Shown: positions 45,477 through 57,379 of the stretch, piece by piece
Position numbering within the stretch: position 1 is the first letter of the stretch
Layout: each line of letters starts with the position of its first letter
NCBI GenBank assembly: GCA_026874595.1
Contig: CM049311.1
Span: 11,189,676 to 11,253,675, forward strand
Source of the DNA: Sipunculus nudus
Lineage: Eukaryota > Annelida > Sipuncula > Golfingiida > Sipunculidae
Length of the DNA: 64,000 nucleotides
Reading direction: 5' to 3'
Notes under the pieces: generated by a model
Told to the model about the DNA's origin: nothing
The model's database searches: none
What the model saw: only the letters and a program-made list of their open reading frames with translations
Program-made: the position numbers and the translations under genes

Positions 45477-47655
45477 AGAGACGAGATTGAAATCCAGGCG
45501 GATTTTAAATTGGCCTAGACGAGATTGCGATTGTGATCTCGCCTAGGCGAGATTGCAATTGTGATCTCGGCTAGACGGATTTTAAACTCGCCTAGACGAG
45601 ATCACAATCGCAATCTCGCCTAGGCGAGATTAAAATCCATCATGGAGCAGGCCAGGATTTTAATCTCGCCTAGGCGAGTTTAAAATCTGTCTGGTGTCAT
45701 CCAGGCGAGTTTAAAATCTGCCTGATATCACTTTGGCGAGTTTAAAATCTGCCTAGGGGAGATTAAAATAGTGATCTGATCTAATTTCCCAATAAATTAT
45801 GCATTGTAATTGACTTAGGAAAGATGTTTTCAGTCAGATTTTCATTATTTTAACACTGAATGGTTATGTATAGTTCACAAGTTATATTTTTATTAATATT
45901 TACAGGATATTATATTATTAATGTAATAATTAACATTAATTTTGGAAATGGAATATTTTATATTATATATTTTTTATTAATATGGTTATGTATAGTTCAC
46001 AAGTAATATATATATTTAATAATATTTACAGAATATTATAATATTTATGTAATAATTAACATTAATTTTTTTATTTTATATTTTTATTTATAAACTAGGT
46101 GATAAGAAGCTTACATTGGTATTGTATATGGCATATTCAAATGATATATGATGTGGGCTGCTGCTGATTATTTACATAATAATTTGTTGTCAATATTAAT
46201 TTGAAGGGAAACTGGTATTAGTAATATCAGTAATGTAGTATTTTAAAAAGACAAAAGGAACATAGCTCATTTATTTTTTATCAATATTATTCAATGCATG
46301 TTCACATGCATAAATGATCTATTACTCTATGAATCTAGAAATCATATTTTTTCTGATATGATATAATACTGTCCAAAAAAAGGCAGTTATCTTGTAACAC
46401 AGTCTACATAAATATTGAAGCTTCACAAAATGCCTCACAAAACATTAAAAAAAAGATCAGAAGAATATTATATACATTATAAGAAAAGACTAAATAAGAC
46501 AAAGAAATATTCACATGCATACATCTGTGTATCAACTTTTACCTTTTCTCATATGATGTTTAATTACCAAAAAAAAAGGATGGTGTATCAAAGTCCATCA
46601 TAAATACCGATACCCTGCATATTTTGTACCATAAGTGTACATGTTTTGACTGTTGAGTGTTGAATACCTGGGTGAAAAGAAACATTTGAACTAGATCAAC
46701 CAACTAATTTGTTCTGTTTGTCCTGTAAGTACTATCAAATAGGATGATTGTTTATGTTAATGTATAATATACTCATTAAATAGTGAAGTAATAGCTATCT
46801 AGACTAATCTATCTATCTGTCTATCTATCTATCTAGGATTGATTCAATATGCAAGTGGATGACTTTTTCCCCCAGATTTGCTCTTCATAATATCTCATAA
46901 GTGTGCTTCAATATACCTCTTGTTACTCTCTAATTGCCATATATTTAAATACAATTACAAATTATTTTTTTGTAAAAATTATAAGTGATATTTACAAACA
47001 CAAGGTTTTTATGAAAACTGGAGAAAAAAATAAAGATTAATAAATGTTTTGCAAATAATTGGTATGATAAGGATGCTGTAGACCACATGAAACACATCAA
47101 AGGTGCAAATAATAATCAAATATCTATTTCATAATTCTGTTTCCAAAATTAATGTAAATTATCACATGAATAACTATTACATTACTGTAAAAAAGTTAAT
47201 TATTACATTGATACTATAATATTCTGAAAATATTAATAAATATATTACCTTTTAACTATATATAACCATTCAGTGTTAAAATATTGAAAATCCGATGGAA
47301 AACATCTTTCATATGTCAATTACAATGCTTAATATATTAGGAAATTAGATCAGATCACTATTTTAATCTCGCCTAGGCAGATTTTAAACTTGCCTAAGTA
47401 ATATCAGGCAGATTTTAAACTCGCCTGGATGACACCAGACGGATTTTAAACTCGCCTAGGTGAGATTAAAATCCTGGCCTGCTCCATGATGGATTTTAAT
47501 CTCGCCTAGGCGAGATTGCGATTGTGATCTTGTCTAGGCGAGTTTAAAATCCGTCTAGCCGAGATCACAATTGCAATCTGGCCTAGGCGAGATCACAATC
47601 GCAATCTCGTCTGGGCGAATTTAAAATCCGCCTGGATTTTAATCTCGTCTCTGAC
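45474..47655. mobile_element. Foldback element with arms of about 465 bp made of CGAGATT/TTTTAAA/CCTAGG words
   Basis: The arms are 45474-45943 and 47193-47655. Both begin GTCAGAGACGAGATT and stay similar in inverse orientation for about 465 bp. The outer 310 bp of each arm is itself palindromic: words such as CGAGATTGCGATTGTGATCT and their complement alternate, joined by GGATTTTAAACTCGCC and GCCTAGGCGAG. The interior (45944-47192) is AT-rich with no gene. Both ends abut TA runs, so the target was probably TA. No transposase is present and the superfamily is unresolved. Confidence 0.8.
46801..46836. repeat. (TCTA)n microsatellite
   Basis: About eight tetranucleotide units with one variant, within the foldback element interior. 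Confidence 0.85.
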
Positions 47656-48148
47656 ATATATATATATATATATCGGCCTATATACCCAAAGTGCGCCCCC
47701 CCACTTTCAAAACTATTCCGTAGCCTATGATTTGTAACAATTTACAAAGCTCTTGAATTAACAAGTTTTGACTGACTGAAAGGTGTTCTATTTCTACAGG
47801 GTCTGACTGGTAGAAAAATATTTCTCCTTTTTCATGAATCACTACAATTATCTACAGGTCTTAAAAAATGTTGATGTAATCAATGTGAAAATTATTCATT
47901 AGTATCTAAGTATATGTATAAACATGCAAGGCAAGATAAAAGAATTTGGAAACATTTTTGTAGCCTTTAGGTTAGCTTCACCCATAACCCTTTGTTGATG
48001 CCAGGTGCAGTTATTTAAATAAATATATAAATCAAATTAAATAAGTAAATTAGATATTGTCCTAAAACATTTGTGACATATGTCTTTGACAGAACATTGC
48101 TGATATTCTTATCAGTAGTTCTTTATGTATAAACAGTAATAAGTATGA

Positions 48149-48185
<37 letters not shown>
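47656..48185. other. Spacer between foldback elements, (TA)n at 48149-48185
   Basis: Contains the inverse G/C-rich block (GCGCCCCCCCACTTTC) near 47690 and the (TA)n run in which the next arm begins. Otherwise nothing. Confidence 0.5.
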
Positions 48186-48187
<2 letters not shown>

Positions 48188-48530
48188 AGGCCCAGATTAG
48201 TATCTGGCCCAATTTAAAACTGACCCAGCCCAGATAAAAAATTTTGATTTGGACGGGCCCAGATCAAAATTCTAATCAGTGGGCCAGACCAGTTTTAAAC
48301 GGGGCCAGCCCAGATTAAAATTTTGATCTGGGCCAGTCCAGATTACAATCCTGTGGTGAAGACTTCAGGATTTTAATCTGGTCTGGACTGATTTTAAACT
48401 GGGCTGGTCCAGATTAGAATTTTGATCTTGGCTAGTCAAGATTACAATCCTTTGATGGACTAATTTTAAACTGGGCCTACCCAGATCAGAATCCTAATCT
48501 AATCTTAGGCTAGCTTGATTTTTATCATCT
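48186..48530 (+). mobile_element. Arm of a second foldback family (CCCAGATT words), copy 1
   Basis: Starts CAAGGCCCAGATTAG at the edge of a TA run. It is built from CCCAGATTAAAATTTTGATC, GGGCCAGCCCAG and GATTTTAAACTGGGC in alternation. It is inversely similar to 61226-61486 over about 265 bp. The word order mirrors the element at 45474: an AGATT word, a TTTTAAA linker and a G/C-rich palindrome. Confidence 0.7.
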
Positions 48531-49295
48531 TAAATCAGATAATACAGGAAACATTAATTCCAGATACACCATTTTGAAGGGCACAAAACACATAATGAAC
48601 AAGATCATTTAAAATATTTTACTGAGGAAAAAATTAAGGAACAAATGTACTTATTTGGTTTCATCTATTCTTCAAGCATGCAAGTTTACATTAACTACAC
48701 CTAAACCAACTACCATAATTAATCACAGTTTAGAATATGTGTCAGTTCTGAGACATCTGCTTGACTGAATATATAAATTTTCAACTTAACTGGGATAATT
48801 ATCTTTTCTCAAAATCAAAATTACATGTGTAATAATAATATTAAATATATATTTGCATAGTTAAATACCAGCTTTACTCATTTATAAGGGAACAAAAGTA
48901 AATTTTCAGTCTTGATGCTCATTTTGTTGAGCAGCATGACATTGTGCCCTAACGTGCAGCTAGGGAGAGGTTTGTGATACCATTACTGTAATTTTCAATA
49001 GCAAAAAATCCACAGCTGAGAAAATGATATGATTGCTGTCATTTGGCAGTCTAAAAATAGAAGTGAACAGAAGTGAAAATTGATTTAGAATTTGATTTCA
49101 GAGGGTGACAAACATGGTGGAGGTTTCACTTTGGAGTTAATAACTTAAACAAAAGCTTATCTAATAACTGATAACCAATCTAAATTGAAGATAGTTAAAT
49201 GCTGCATAAAAATATTCTCTACATTCAATAGTTAAAATGTGGAGTTGGTGAATATTGTTCCCACTGTTCTATAAAAATATATCATGATCTTGTTA
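48531..49295. other. Non-coding, nothing recognised
   Basis: Possibly the interior of the CCCAGATT-word element, but no second arm is adjacent. Confidence 0.45.
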
Positions 49296-49485
49296 ACAGG
49301 CTTGGGTCACGTACATGTACCTGTACTTGGTACTTGTACTCAAGTACAAAATTTTCAGTACTTGGCCTATACTTGTACTTGGTACATTTTTCAAAGTACA
49401 GTACTGGTACTGGTACTGTACTTGTACTTGCTAAAAAGGTACTTGAAAAATCAAGTACATTTCAAGTACTAGTCAAGAACATGTA
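49296..49485. repeat. GTACTTGTAC word cluster
   Basis: About fifteen ACTTG or CAAGT words, many within palindromes such as GTACTTGTAC and AAGTACTT, over 190 bp. It looks like a subterminal region of a DNA transposon, but only one end was found. Confidence 0.5.
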
Positions 49486-49876
49486 TTTTTTTAATTATTT
49501 TGAATACAAAGCCACGTACTTATCTACTTACAATAAACACAGCATTAGGAGACCTCAGGTCAGACAGAAATCTTAGCACTATGTATGACCGATAGACTCA
49601 AACAGAACTGACACTAGACTGAATAATTCAACCTGTTTTGTGAGTTGTTCTGATGAACCAAAACTATGCCACAGTCCCAAACTGCTCGGATCCTAAGACC
49701 TGATTTTATGAATGGCTTGTGGAAACACTACTCACTGAGTATCATCAAGTGCTATGACAGCTAGTGTATGCATAACTAAATGAAATGTAGATGAAAATAA
49801 CAACTAAATATTATTTTCATCAACTATTCCCAGTCGCTGTGAAAGACATCTCCGTGAATTAGCTATAGAATAAAAA

Positions 49877-50470
49877 CAAGGGACCTATGGGTCACAGCGC
49901 TCAGCTGTTATATATGATAAAAAAATATGATTTAGAAATGAGGCACATGCTTGTGTTATGTGGTAATAAATATAAGCTGTATTATGAGTTGTTGTTGTTT
50001 AGCTTATGTATGATTTTGATAGTATACCTTTGGAGACCGGGAAGAGGATTGATTTCATTTATTTTATTATCAAATGGAGTACTATTGTCACACAGATTTT
50101 GACTTGGCCATATAACTTATAAGCAGAACATATAATATAAGAGTTTAACTATTTATTAAAAAAAATTACAAATATTGTCCCAGATATAATTTTTATTAAA
50201 AATAATAAGAGAATTGTATGATTTTTAAAATGAAATATAACTGAAATGATTATTAAAATAATATTAAAGATGCATTCATAAATACATTTGGAAAGTATTT
50301 GCACTGGTATTCATATACTTTCATTTTTACCTGAATTCCCATTCTTTATGCAAGAAATTTTATAATGGAGTACATATTCATATTCATATTTAAATACAAT
50401 TGCAAAGTATTCCCACCATGTCTGGTATTTATTCAGTTTTCACCAAAAAATGGTGTTGAGAATCCAGAAT
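49877..50470 (-). mobile_element. Helentron-like 3' portion, about 600 bp
   Basis: The minus strand ends in CAGCTGAGCGCTGTGACCCA, TAGGTCCCTTG. It matches 38785-39371 in inverse orientation. No 5' end is found, so the copy is 5'-truncated. Confidence 0.6.
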
Positions 50471-50776
50471 GTACAAAATTAACACATTTAAATAATGATC
50501 ATAAGTACCTGGTTTTATGGCTTTTATTTATATTAAAAAAATAAATGTAATATATTCATTTTGGACTAATTTCACATCAATGTACACACTAGACACAGTA
50601 GGAATCTAGATTAATATTATCAACTGCATCTTTGTCTATCATTAATTTCCTTCATATGATCCCTAATGATTAGTAATGAATAATATGATTTACTTTTTTA
50701 TTGTTAAAATTGAACAGAAAAATGCCATAGGTGACTGCATGGAGCACTTTAAAACCCCATGGTTTTGTAACAATCT

Positions 50777-50778
<2 letters not shown>

Positions 50779-50811
<33 letters not shown>
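50779..50811. repeat. (TA)n microsatellite
   Basis: TA run at the left edge of the GAGAATTCTCATT-word block. Confidence 0.9.
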
Positions 50812-50814
<3 letters not shown>

Positions 50815-51010
50815 GGAAGAATGAGAATCTGGGGAGATCCAGAATCTTCCAAGGAAGAAAGGGAATTTTTTTCTGGGGAAAATGAGAATTCTCATTTTTT
50901 CCCAGTAAAAACAGGAATCATATCATACTATCTTAACTATGATTCTCATTTTTTCCTGGGACAATTGAGAATACTGGTTTTCCCCAGGAAGGATTGGAAT
51001 TCTCATTCAT
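50812..51010. mobile_element. Small element made of GAGAAT/TTTTCCCC words
   Basis: Begins GAGGGAAGAATGAGAATCTG and ends (inverse) GAATGAGAATTCCAATCCTT. Inside are GAGAATTCTCATTTTTTCCC and related palindromes. About 200 bp, next to a TA run. Non-coding. Confidence 0.5.
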
Positions 51011-53158
51011 ATTCATGTATTAAATAAATCTCCTTTTCAGTAAAGATTTTCAAATATATACAAGTGATGTATTGTTAAAGGCAGATGGTCTGTATTGAAC
51101 ATTAATAGTAAAAAGTAAAAGTCATATTTCACATATTTTATCAATGCTAAAATTCATCAACAGATCAATGAGTGTTCACGTAGCATACCTTGATGGTAAT
51201 TTTCTTGCTCGAGAGCTCATAGTAGCAGGGGCAACTTAAAATGTCAGGTAAGTTTTGCAGCCTGGTAAGACTAGTACTAGTAGATTGAAACCCTGCCTTG
51301 TGTCGACCCCTCCTATTTAGAATCAAATAAAGAAATACAACCACTTTTCTTATGCTCTTCATGCAGCAGTTGTACACTGCAGTCATCCCAGACCTCCCTG
51401 GCTGTGACTTTGTTTTGTATAACAAGGTTCTAAGGGTCTGATCACCAGGGCTGGTACAGAGCACAGAATTGTAATCAGGCCAATGAGTGTGTTTCATCGC
51501 ATTGTGCATTAAACTCAAAATTTTTAACGTGACACCAGCTCTTGTTGATCTTACTACACTGGTTCTTAGACAACCCAAGAATCAGACCAACGAGAGTGGG
51601 TGTTGCATGTTTAAAATTTGGAGCTGGATGCACATTATGATACCATGCTCTCATTGGTCTGATTACAATACTTTGTTTCGTGCCAACCCTGGGACAGATC
51701 TGCTAGGGATATCTGCTACAAGTTTGCAGTATATTTAGCTGCAGTGTGAGGAGCGTGACTTATTTGCCCACAGTACATTTTTTTTCAATGATTAAGACTG
51801 GAAAGTTAAGACCATCTCCAGTTCAAAATTACAGGCACATTTCTTGGCTCAATGCAGTGTTAATCCAGTCATAGAAATTTGATTGCTGTTGAGTAATGTA
51901 GCTGCTTCCCAAATGCTGGAACAAAGAGGGTAACTCTGCATACCTGTTTAATTAGCTGCTCTGTATGGCTGACTGTGTGGGCAGTTAAGGTACGGGTAAT
52001 TGGCCTGGTAATAACCTGTGAATGTTAATTGTTCAGTTGTAATCTTCTGTTTTCAGATTACCTGGAGTGTGGGGTTTGAAGTCTCTTTTAATACTCGTAA
52101 AATATTGTTGATCATCATTGTTCGTGTTAACAATCAGATCTGGTCAACCATAAATGATACTTTTCTTGTTTCCTTTCATATGCTGTAAATACTGTACATG
52201 ATCATGCAGTACATCATGTTTATATATCATTTTTTGTCATGGTAAAACATGCTTTTGTTTAATTAAATTACACAGCATACTCCTTCATAACCATGGTTGC
52301 TCTGCAATATGGAGCCTGTTGTTAACATTGATAAGGTGTGTCATTTCAAGGCTGGAAATGTGATTAAGGAAAGAATTCACAAACAGGTCCACCCACAAAA
52401 TAAGACCACATTGCTCAGTTCCTAAGGTGGTCTTAATTAAAGTTCCTTTGTTGTACATTATCTGTAATCTATTTACTTACCCATAACCTAATATCACAAG
52501 GATTGTGACACATGAATTGTAATTGTCCCCAAATGCTCCTTATCTCTAAAATGTTGAGATACTGTTTTACATTTATGTATTGTTTTATGGAGAGGTCAAT
52601 TGACTATTATTTGATCTGACCTAGGAATAAGAGAATCTTTGGGGGAAAACTCTGTTGTTTAACCCCAGATATGTGATACATGATCAGAGTGGGGCTTGGA
52701 CAAACCTTTAACCTGAATTCTGTATGATAATGCCTTCATGTCATGTCATTTTTATAACAAATGATCTGTGATTGTCAGTTACAAGTATATACAGATAGCG
52801 GTTCATTAGTTTATACATGAGAGTAAAGACCAGTACCCTGTAATACATGACCAGTACTTGCTAGTATCATATGCTGGGTATAGAGTCAAGTTGGTATCTA
52901 TCATACTAGGGGCTGAAATTAAAATACAGATTTATTTGGTCATGTAAGTGGTGGAAGTATTTTGCATAGAATATTCTATATATTAATTTCTGGTGATTGA
53001 TTTTTACATCATTTAGTGTTCAATAACACACTTTTTATATATGATAAGAGGAATCTGTGCATCCGAGCTTTTACAACTATGTGCATGGTATTATTTCAGC
53101 ATGCACACAAGTATGCATTGTCATTACAGCTACTAACTCTGTGTACACATATTCCATT
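51011..53158. other. Non-coding upstream region, nothing recognised
   Basis: A minus-strand frame at 51165-51578 (137 codons) lacks any domain or splice support. A 5' UTR exon of the FLVCR-type gene may lie somewhere in 51-56 kb but cannot be placed. Confidence 0.4.
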
Positions 53159-53657
53159 CAGTGATGTTGTCAGGTCCACAGTATTCAAGTCCTAGTGCAA
53201 GTCCGAGTCCAGGCCACTTGAGTCCAAGTCCGAGTCCTTGAGGTTTGAGTCCAAGTCCATCTTCTTAGAGTCCAAGTCATTTGGAACCCAAGTCTGAGTC
53301 CCAGTCAAATACAAATATCCTTAAAGAACAATTTACAATGGAAATTTCCGATTTCCATGTAAATTTTTATGTTATAGTTCACACATGCTTTTACTGTAAT
53401 GGTTAATTATATTTATAGCTCCTGATGCTGAGCTAAGCTTAGTTTAGTAATATTATTTTGTAATATTCTGTTAGTAGTCAGCACATGTAATCTTTATAAT
53501 TTGTCACATAGTTTTTCAGTTGGACTTGATTTCTCGAGTCCTTACCTCTGAGTACAAGTCTGAGTCCAGGACCCTGGAGTCCAAGTCCGAGTCCCCATAA
53601 AAGAGGACATTGAGTCAGGACTCAAGTCCAATTCAAAACTCAACTCCACCATCACTG
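53159..53657. mobile_element. Small hAT-like element with GAGTCCAAGTCC words
   Basis: The ends CAGTGATGTTGTCAGG and (inverse) CAGTGATGGTGGAGTT match at the first eight bases. Both end regions carry many GAGTCCAAGTCC or AAGTCCGAGTCC words. The flanking 8 bp do not match (attccatt versus attaagca), so the insertion is old or the ends are misplaced. Confidence 0.55.
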
Positions 53658-53922
53658 ATTAAGCAAGTAAATTATTGAAACCTGAGTTATATCCTTAAAA
53701 AAGCTCTTGACAACCTGTAATCTATGTATGTTTTCATACATATAAGTTGTTACACACAGAAGGGATAAGCTTATAATATATGTTATGAATTTGCAATTAC
53801 ATTTAGGATTTGTGTTGTTGTTGCTCAGAGTAATTGGAACCACAGATTAAACAAGAAATATTAAATAATCATCAAAGTAATACAAAGAGTCATGTTGTCA
53901 GTAATAAGTATTGATTATTGGC

Positions 53923-53965
<43 letters not shown>
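53923..53965. repeat. (TAA)n microsatellite
   Basis: About 14 units. Confidence 0.9.
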
Positions 53966-56144
53966 GTATAAATAATAATTATGGTATTGGTAATGGAATT
54001 TGTATTTTCCAGTGTATTTCTTATTAAAGAATACTGAAATATATTTATTCCCTTTAACACCACTACTAATATTATGTTACTCTTTTCATTAATACTTTCA
54101 CTACTAGTAGCATATTACCCAATCACACTTGACAGCTAGGTTTTGCAGGATGGGTTGTCATGGGGCAAGTGCACCCATTGGATGCAATAGATTGCACCGT
54201 GATAAACCCTTCCTAAATATAATGTCAAATTTCTCGGGATTCATGGAAAAGTGTTAGGACACATCTGGCTTTGTTCCTGGCACTGCTATACCAGAGACTA
54301 GCATTTCAGAACAGAGGCCACAGAGTAGTTGTATGTGGTATTGTCATTTATTATATAGATTATTATTGAAAAAAATGAATTGATACCTAATCTGGAATAT
54401 ACCACAGATGTCATAAATTCAGGTCTCAGAATCAGACATTTTTATCAATCAACAAAAATGGATAAAAAACAGTCATTTAATCTGACCTGCTTTAAATTCT
54501 CCATTATAGGCCACATGTCTTTTAAAAGCTGCACCCAGGCTTTTCAGTTCCAAGTCTGTGATGCATTGAGAAAAAGATTATCTTGAAAACCCCCTGCTGA
54601 ATCTGCCATATAACTTCAGGCACAGTTATATAATCATTTCAATTAACATAAGCCCCTGGGAAATATATTGTTCAATAATTTGCGATTTCTGCTAAACTTA
54701 ATTCCAAACACTTGTCACACAATTTTACAGTGTTACTATAATTTTGCAAGGCACTGTTTAAGTTTTCTAAGTCTGCTGTTGCAGATAAATCCCATTTAAT
54801 CTGTATTTGGCAGTTTTTATGAAATTGTTGGTTTTTGTTGTATGTAGATATTTGTAACAGTAAACAAACACAGAAAATAAGGCATTCTTTTTCATTTGCA
54901 ATTTAATTGACACTTATTTGCCGGAGGGGGTATATATTGTCCATGCCAGAATTTCCTGGGAATTGCAAGTGGCATTTACAGCCCTGGCATTTACCGGACA
55001 TCCCTGCCATCTAGACGTCTGGTGCCAATAAGAATCCATCTTGCATAATTACACATAAACAGTTGAAATTCTGGTCCTCAGTCTCGAGTTTGTTGTCTTA
55101 ACTTCACCAACTGCATTGACTTTCATCTTTTAACAATTAGCATTACGTACATATAGTGACAAGTGCTTGTTACAATATTAATATTACACTACACATTGGG
55201 ACATGATGCTAGCTTGACCCTTGCACATTGAGCATTAACTATACTTGATGATCATCTGAGGACTTTTACCTGACCCAGTTTACTCTTATCATTCCTGTAT
55301 CTTACTTTATACTTAGCCAGCGTGTACTTCGCCACATCAGTGTGTTTGGGACACAGATAAGTGGGCAGCAGTTGGGTTGGAGCTCACGGTTTCTTCAGGC
55401 TCAAGTTGGTTAATTTATGTGTTATCATGAAATTGCATGTATATATAAAAAGGGGGCTGTAGAGATGAGATAAGTGGCTGGTGTCACATGTAAAAGTTTA
55501 TACAATTCTGAAAGGATTGTGAATTGTCTGCTGCCATGGGTTCTGTGTAAGCTAACTGGCCTTTAAATGCATGTTCCTGGGATTTGTTCAGTTGATCTGT
55601 AAATGAATCATTTAGTAGTCTTACCATCTGTGGTTGGGGACTGATAATAATGGTCATATAATGAAATTTTAAGTAATCAGGAGGGGTCCTAACACAAGAT
55701 ATACAAAGCAGCAGATAAGGATTACTTCTTACCAAATATTAAGTAAAGAATGACAGCAAAACCACACACAGTAAATTTACTTTAAGCCTTATTGATTATA
55801 CATGGATTGCACAACTTGTTATAATAACTAATGCATGCTGCTCTCCAGATGGTGGTGTTCGTTAGTCTGTAATGGCTAGAGGAAACACAAGAACCATTTG
55901 AAAATCCCCAACCTTGGATAGACCACTACAACCCACTCTCAGCCATGCTGGTGATCAAACCTGGGTGGCTACTGGAAAGAGATCGAGGAGTGTTTTACCA
56001 CTCCACTGCCTAGGCCCAAAAGCTGTTCATTAGCCAGCTTCCAAATGTACCTTTAGTCTTGTGTATGCATTTTGATGTGAAAAAGTTAAAAATTGTGGCT
56101 AATTTGTGAAAGAACTCTTTATTTGTGTTTATGTTCTGTTGCAG
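53966..56144. other. Non-coding, 5' to the FLVCR-type exon
   Basis: This is intron or upstream DNA. The acceptor at 56144 implies an upstream non-coding exon, which I could not locate. Confidence 0.45.
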
Positions 56145-56734
56145 GATCAATGCATAGTCAACAGGAAATGGCACCTGTTCCAAACAATGTAGACGGTGAT
56201 GTAACAACGCCCCTCGCAGGGACAGAGGGCACTGCAACAGAAAAGCAAGATGGCAACGGACCAAAAATCATTCCCAAAGTCTTCAAACGAAGATGGTTCA
56301 TGGTGTTCCTCTTTGCAACATACTCTATGAGTAATGCTTACCAATGGATCCATTTAAATATTATAGAGAGCATTATCATTAGGTATTATAACAGTAGTTT
56401 ACCAGGTCCTCCGTACCAAAAACAGATGGCCATTCATTGGTTATCCATGATTTATATGCTGGCGTATATCCCTCTGATTGTTCCTGCAACATGGCTATTG
56501 GACAAAAAAGGTTTACGGATAGTTGGAATATGTGGAACACTGTTAAACGCATGTGGATCCTGGATCAAATGTGCTGCTGTAAGTCCAGATCGCTTTGCGG
56601 TGCTGATGACGGGCCAGACGGTCAGCGCAATTGCTCAAATCTTTATTCTGGGCATGCCGGCTCGCTTAGCTGCCATCTGGTTTGGTCCTAATGAAGTGTC
56701 AACAGCTACAGCCATTGGCGTCTTTGGAAATCAG
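56145..56734 (+). CDS. FLVCR-type (SLC49) transporter, first coding exon, partial gene
   Basis: The acceptor is ttctgttgcag|G; the ATG at 56150 opens 195 codons to CAG|gtttgt in phase 0. Residues 1-46 are a polar cytosolic tail. RRWFMVFLFATYSMSNAYQW (47-66) starts helix 1, AIHWLSMIYMLAYIPLIVPA (94-113) is helix 2, then LDKKGLR and helices 3 and 4. GQTVSAIAQIFILGMPAR and FGPNEVSTATAIGVFGNQ are strongly FLVCR-like. FLVCR1/2 are major-facilitator proteins that carry choline and ethanolamine and have been linked to heme. The Trp in NAYQW (66) and the Gln in IAQIF (163) probably correspond to substrate-pocket residues. About 40% of the usual 480-550 residues is present; later exons are beyond 64000, so the next intron exceeds 7.2 kb. 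FLVCR1 and FLVCR2 cannot be told apart here. Confidence 0.92.
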
Positions 56735-57379
56735 GTTTGTAGACAGTTGATATCTATTATATAAATTCACATGAAGAATAACTTGGGTATGGCTTTCCAA
56801 CATATATTGTATTTAGGCAAATTATTTGCAAATAAAGTAAAGAACAGGTTTAGTGGTTAAATAATACTACTCAGGGCTTGATATAAAACAGTTAACCTGC
56901 TTGCCTGGGGCAAGTAAAATTTGCAAATTTGGCAAGTGGGTCTAACATAAACCTTTACTCAGAGGCCTGCAGGAACCTAATCTTCAGTTAGCGGTCTTCT
57001 TTCTTGGAGATATGATATACCATATTTTATTACCTCTATTGTAATGAAAATAATTGTAGTGAAATTATTAACAAAAAAAAACTGTGAACATGTTGATTGT
57101 TGCAAAATAATCATGTGGAACACATTTATCTGTTTATGGCTGCGATCACTGATTTTTATACCGGTACCAGGAGGACAGGTAAAAAAGCATGAAGGGCAAG
57201 TCAAAGCTAGATGTTAATGTCAAACCCTGAGTTCCATGTAGGAACAAAATAGAATGATCTTCTTCATAAAATTTTGGTTGTTTCCTCACATGAATATCCT
57301 GTGGGTGAGCATGCATATTGGCTTACTAATTTAACCTGGAACAAGAAAATAGCCAGTTCATAATACCTGTAATAATACT

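Noticed and set aside
51165-51578. 137-codon minus-strand frame
   Set aside because: No domain, no signal peptide, no plausible splice context and no homology that I recognise.
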